A DNA stretch of 9,671 nucleotides from positions 1 through 9,671 of the forward strand of contig JBBRPS010000377.1 of assembly GCA_038227745.1 (NCBI GenBank), in the 5' to 3' direction. A program made the position numbers and the translations under genes. Source of the stretch: DASPXY01 sp038227745. GTDB taxonomy: Bacteria; Planctomycetota; Planctomycetia; Gemmatales; Gemmataceae. The notes under the pieces are model-generated. The model did no database searches. It saw only the letters and a program-made list of their open reading frames with translations, and was not told the DNA's origin. This document shows, piece after piece, positions 6,755 to 9,671 of the stretch; the stretch's first letter is position 1; every line of letters starts with the position of its first letter.

Positions 6755-9070
6755 ATGAACTTCGTCGCGCCATACATGCTGTGGGGAGCGGCCGCCGCGG
6801 GCGTGCCGATCGCGCTGCACTTCTTCTTCCGCAGCCGCTACCGCACCGTGCCGTGGGCGGCCATGAAGTTCCTGCTGATGAGCATCGAGCAGACCAGCCG
6901 CCGCCTCAAGTTCCAGGAACTGCTGCTGCTCATCGTCCGCTGCGCCGTCCTGGTGCTGCTGGCGCTGGCGCTGGCCCGGCCGCTGATCTCGACCGTCGTC
7001 GCCTCCGGCAAGGAGGCCGTCGATGCCGTCTTCGTCTTCGACACCTCGTTCAGCATGGGCGCGCGCGAGGGCAAGCAGACGCGCCTCGACTTCGCGAAGT
7101 CGGCGGCCCTCGCCATCATCGACCACCTGCCGGCGTACTCGACCGTGCAGGTCGTCACCTGCGCCGATAAGGCCCTCCTGCTCGGCCCGCGCGAGTCCGG
7201 CAACCTCGACCAGGCCCGGCAGATCATCAAGAAGCTCGAGCTGACCGACCTCGCGACCGACCTCGCCCCCGGCGCGACCGAGGCCGTCTCCGCCCTGGCG
7301 CGCGGCAGTTCGCCCAACAAGGAGCTGTACCTCTTCAGCGACATGCAGAAGCTCGGCTGGGAGCAGAACGCCGGGCCGCTGGCGAAGACGCTGAAGGACC
7401 TGAGCGACCGGGCAACGATCTACCTCGTCCGCTGCGGCAGCCAGGTTCCGCGCAACGTGGCGGTGCTGGGCATCGCGCCGCAGTCCGGCATCCCACGGCC
7501 GGGCGAGCGCGTCGGCTTCGCCGTGCTGGTGCGCAACACGGGCGCCGTCCCCGTGCAGAACCTGCGCGTCGGCCTGGCCGTGGACGGCCGCGGCAAGGAG
7601 CACGAGGAGCAGCCCATCGCCGTGCTCAAGCCGGGCGAGACGCGGGCCGTCACCCTCAGCGCGAAGCTCGGCAAGGCCGGCCTGCGCGTCCTGACCGCGA
7701 CGGTGAAGCAGGACGACCTCGACGCGGACAACCGCTTCGATCAGGTGATCCAGGTGCGCGACCAGGTGCGCGTGCTGGTGGTGGACGGCGGCCGCGACGA
7801 GCGCGAGCCGGACCGCTCGGCCGCCTACTACCTCGAGCACGCCCTGGCGCCGGTCAAGGACGATCTGAAGCCGAAGTACCATGTCCGCGTCACCAGCCTG
7901 ACGCCGCGGCAGGTCTCGGCTGCCGAGCTGGCGAAGCACGACGTCTGCATCCTCGTCAACGTGGCGCTGGAGCGCGGCCCGGCGGGCGTCGAAGTGCCGC
8001 CGGCGGACTTCGTCGATCAGCTCGGGCCGTTCGTGCGCCGCGGCGGCGGCCTGATCGTCTTCGGCGGCGACCACGTAGTGCCCGCGGCCTACAACCGCGT
8101 CCTCGGCAAGCAGCTCGGCCTGCTGCCGTTGAAGGTCGCCGGCGTCGCGTCTTTCCCGGAGGAGAAGGCGATCCAGCCCGACCGCAACAGCATCGACGCG
8201 CCGTCGCTGCTGCGCTTCCGCGAGGACGAGGATTACAAGGACCTGGGCGGCGTGGACGTGCTGCGCACGCTCGACCTGGAGGAGCTGGTCAAGGACGCGA
8301 AGGACGGCAAGGAAGCGGGGCGGGAGGTCGTGCGCGTGCTGATGCGCTACACGAACGGCAAGCCGGCCATCGCTTCGCGGAAGGTGGACGCGGGCGAGGT
8401 GCTGCTGTTCGGCACGTCGGCGGCGCCGGGGTGGAAGCCGAAGACGCGCGAGGCGACGTGGAACTGGCTGGCGCTGTGGCCCGGTTATGTTCCGTTCGTC
8501 GAAGCGTCGTTGAATCACCTGCTGCACCGGCAGACGCAGAACCACAACTTCACGGCGGGCGACACGCTGCGCTGGCACCCGCCCGCGGCCCGCGACGGCG
8601 ACATCGAGCAGTCGTACGTCCTGGTGTACCCGCCGGAGAAGGCGGGCGCGGAAGGCAAGCGCGTGGCGCTGGGGCGGGCGGAGACGGTGCAGGGCCGCGC
8701 GGTGGTGACGGCGACGGGCCTGGAGCGCGCGGGCGTCTACCGCCTGACACTGGCCGACCGGATCGGCGACGAGGCGTCCGGCCAGGGCGAGCCGGTGCCG
8801 CCGGAGCGCCGCGAACGCAAGCCGCTGGACGTCCCGTTTGCGGTGGTGCCGGACCTGCGCGAGAGCGCTAACCTGGAGTCGCTGAGCGACGCGCAGCTCG
8901 ACGAGCGCCTCGGCTTCCAGCCGGTCCACCTGACGAACGACGCGGCGGCGAACGTCACGTCGGTGACGGAGCGGACAAACCGCGAGTGGACGCTGTGGCT
9001 GCTGGCGGCGGTGCTGGTGCTGACGCTGGGCGAGGCGGTACTCGCGTGGGTCTGCGGGCGGGCATGGTAA
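6755..9070 (+). CDS. BatA-type membrane protein with vWA and amidotransferase-like domains
   Basis: This 771-residue membrane protein is the third gene of the moxR operon. The N-terminus is the BatA/aerotolerance-type domain: a helix at ~5-25, the conserved HFFFRSRYRTVPW region and a second helix at ~57-78. A vWA domain (~90-240) follows, with an intact metal site Asp96-x-Ser98-x-Ser100 (DTSFSM). Residues ~245-330 look like a beta-sandwich of the CARDB type (GERVGFAVLVRNTGAVPVQNL). Residues ~338-600 resemble a class I glutamine-amidotransferase-like fold (RVLVVDGG, later RRGGGLIVFGGDHV). I see no Gly-x-Cys-x-Gly nucleophile elbow, so it is probably non-enzymatic. A C-terminal helix (~745-767) ends the protein, so the large middle region probably lies between membrane anchors. 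ATG 6755 follows GGGAGGG at about 10 nt. Such proteins are thought to work with MoxR at the envelope; the exact role here is unknown. Confidence 0.88.
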   Translation: MNFVAPYMLWGAAAAGVPIALHFFFRSRYRTVPWAAMKFLLMSIEQTSRRLKFQELLLLIVRCAVLVLLALALARPLISTVVASGKEAVDAVFVFDTSFSMGAREGKQTRLDFAKSAALAIIDHLPAYSTVQVVTCADKALLLGPRESGNLDQARQIIKKLELTDLATDLAPGATEAVSALARGSSPNKELYLFSDMQKLGWEQNAGPLAKTLKDLSDRATIYLVRCGSQVPRNVAVLGIAPQSGIPRPGERVGFAVLVRNTGAVPVQNLRVGLAVDGRGKEHEEQPIAVLKPGETRAVTLSAKLGKAGLRVLTATVKQDDLDADNRFDQVIQVRDQVRVLVVDGGRDEREPDRSAAYYLEHALAPVKDDLKPKYHVRVTSLTPRQVSAAELAKHDVCILVNVALERGPAGVEVPPADFVDQLGPFVRRGGGLIVFGGDHVVPAAYNRVLGKQLGLLPLKVAGVASFPEEKAIQPDRNSIDAPSLLRFREDEDYKDLGGVDVLRTLDLEELVKDAKDGKEAGREVVRVLMRYTNGKPAIASRKVDAGEVLLFGTSAAPGWKPKTREATWNWLALWPGYVPFVEASLNHLLHRQTQNHNFTAGDTLRWHPPAARDGDIEQSYVLVYPPEKAGAEGKRVALGRAETVQGRAVVTATGLERAGVYRLTLADRIGDEASGQGEPVPPERRERKPLDVPFAVVPDLRESANLESLSDAQLDERLGFQPVHLTNDAAANVTSVTERTNREWTLWLLAAVLVLTLGEAVLAWVCGRAW

Positions 9071-9112
9071 GATGAGCGCAGGTGAGGTTCCTTCCGGGGC
9101 GGCGAGGATGCC

Positions 9113-9664
9113 ATGCCAGGCCACAACGGATCCGAGAGCGGGCCGAAATCGGTTGAGGCAGCCGAGCCGGGGCCGATCTTCAAGTGGGAAACGCTGTGCG
9201 AGGCAGGCCCTTACCGGCTACGGTACAAGGAGCCGGTCCACGGGAAATTGTTCGAGGTCAAATTGACGTGTGGGCGGAAGGTCACCGTCTTTCGCGCCGA
9301 CGAGGAGGAGTTCTACTTCTGCCACGGGCTGACTTTCGGCGGCAAAGACGCACCCGGCGGCCCCGTATCGCCGTTCTCCGGCGAGGACGTCCGGACGATT
9401 CTCGAGTACCATTATCGGCCCGTTGACCCGGAGTCGCATGCAGTCGGCGGGGACATTCTGATTTGGTGGCGGGCGAGTGGCGGAACCTCACATTCCGCTA
9501 TCTTACTCAACCCTGTCGTCGAGTTGGGGAGGAATTACCTCGACTACCGTTCTGTACTCCGATCGAAAAATGGAGTGCTGCCGGAAGCGGATATGACGTT
9601 GCAGCAACTCATTGATGCGCCCGACGGCTACGGGGAGTCGTACACTGTGTTCCGCCGCAGGTAA
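9113..9664 (+). CDS. Small CHG-motif protein, possible NlpC/P60-like hydrolase
   Basis: This 183-residue protein has no signal peptide or membrane helix. Two motifs stand out: Cys70-His71-Gly72 in FYFCHGLTFGG, and Gly-Asp-Ile-Leu-Ile-Trp-Trp followed by Ser126-His127 in TSHSAILL. This order, a Cys near the start of a helix followed by 'GD...' and '(S/T)H' strands, is that of NlpC/P60- and CHAP-like papain-fold cysteine hydrolases, which cut peptidoglycan peptides or amides. The assignment is from pattern only and is tentative. ATG 9113 is preceded by GAGGA (9104-9108). It lies 42 bp after the BatA-type gene with no terminator between, so cotranscription is possible. Codon use is less GC-biased than in the operon, especially after about 9430 (for example CAT TCC, AAA AAT, GAT), which suggests a different history. 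It could also be an unrelated hypothetical protein. Confidence 0.7.
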   Translation: MPGHNGSESGPKSVEAAEPGPIFKWETLCEAGPYRLRYKEPVHGKLFEVKLTCGRKVTVFRADEEEFYFCHGLTFGGKDAPGGPVSPFSGEDVRTILEYHYRPVDPESHAVGGDILIWWRASGGTSHSAILLNPVVELGRNYLDYRSVLRSKNGVLPEADMTLQQLIDAPDGYGESYTVFRRR

Positions 9665-9671
9665 CTGGGGA

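Noticed and set aside
6707..9124. 805-codon open frame on the minus strand opposite the BatA-type gene
   Set aside because: Low-complexity Arg/Ala/Gln/His composition typical of an antisense shadow; the plus strand has an intact vWA motif.

Overview
The window is very GC-rich, with G or C in almost every third codon position. It looks like a planctomycete chromosome, probably a Gemmataceae relative. That assignment is an inference from three things: a large membrane-anchored PknB-type kinase with extra domains, a moxR / DUF58 / BatA-type operon, and long inverted repeats of the 'GTAGGGTGGGCACTGCCCACC' type. None of these is proof of taxonomy.

Layout. (1) 1-74, minus strand: the first 24 codons of a gene with a signal peptide, leaving the window. 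(2) 75-383: a divergent intergenic region with a candidate promoter for each direction and a perfect 50-bp palindrome in the presumed leader of the minus-strand gene. (3) 384-3770, plus strand: one 1128-residue protein with a caspase/metacaspase domain carrying an EF-hand-like loop, a helical stretch, a degenerate kinase (pseudokinase), an intact Ser/Thr kinase and one transmembrane helix. (4) 3657-4130, minus strand: a 157-residue membrane-anchored protein, convergent with the kinase gene and overlapping its 3' end by 114 bp. An intrinsic-terminator-like hairpin lies inside the end of the kinase reading frame. (5) 4131-4670: a second divergent intergenic region. (6) 4671-9070, plus strand: moxR AAA+ ATPase, DUF58/vWA protein, and BatA-type membrane vWA protein. 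Long hairpins fill both gaps; one abuts the moxR stop and the other supplies the DUF58 stop codon. (7) 9113-9664, plus strand: a small protein with a Cys-His-Gly motif and a later Ser-His motif, possibly an NlpC/P60-like cysteine hydrolase, 42 bp behind the operon and perhaps cotranscribed.

How it may work. The caspase-kinase could couple phosphorylation signalling at the membrane to a cytoplasmic protease, with the pseudokinase and the EF-hand-like loop as candidate regulatory inputs. The moxR cluster is the common arrangement in which a MoxR ATPase acts as a chaperone for vWA proteins. The caspase-kinase and the MoxR-vWA operon have separate promoters, so a functional link rests only on proximity.

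The most unusual points are the caspase-pseudokinase-kinase fusion, the disordered convergent 3' end near 3610-3770, and three long hairpins placed exactly at gene borders.
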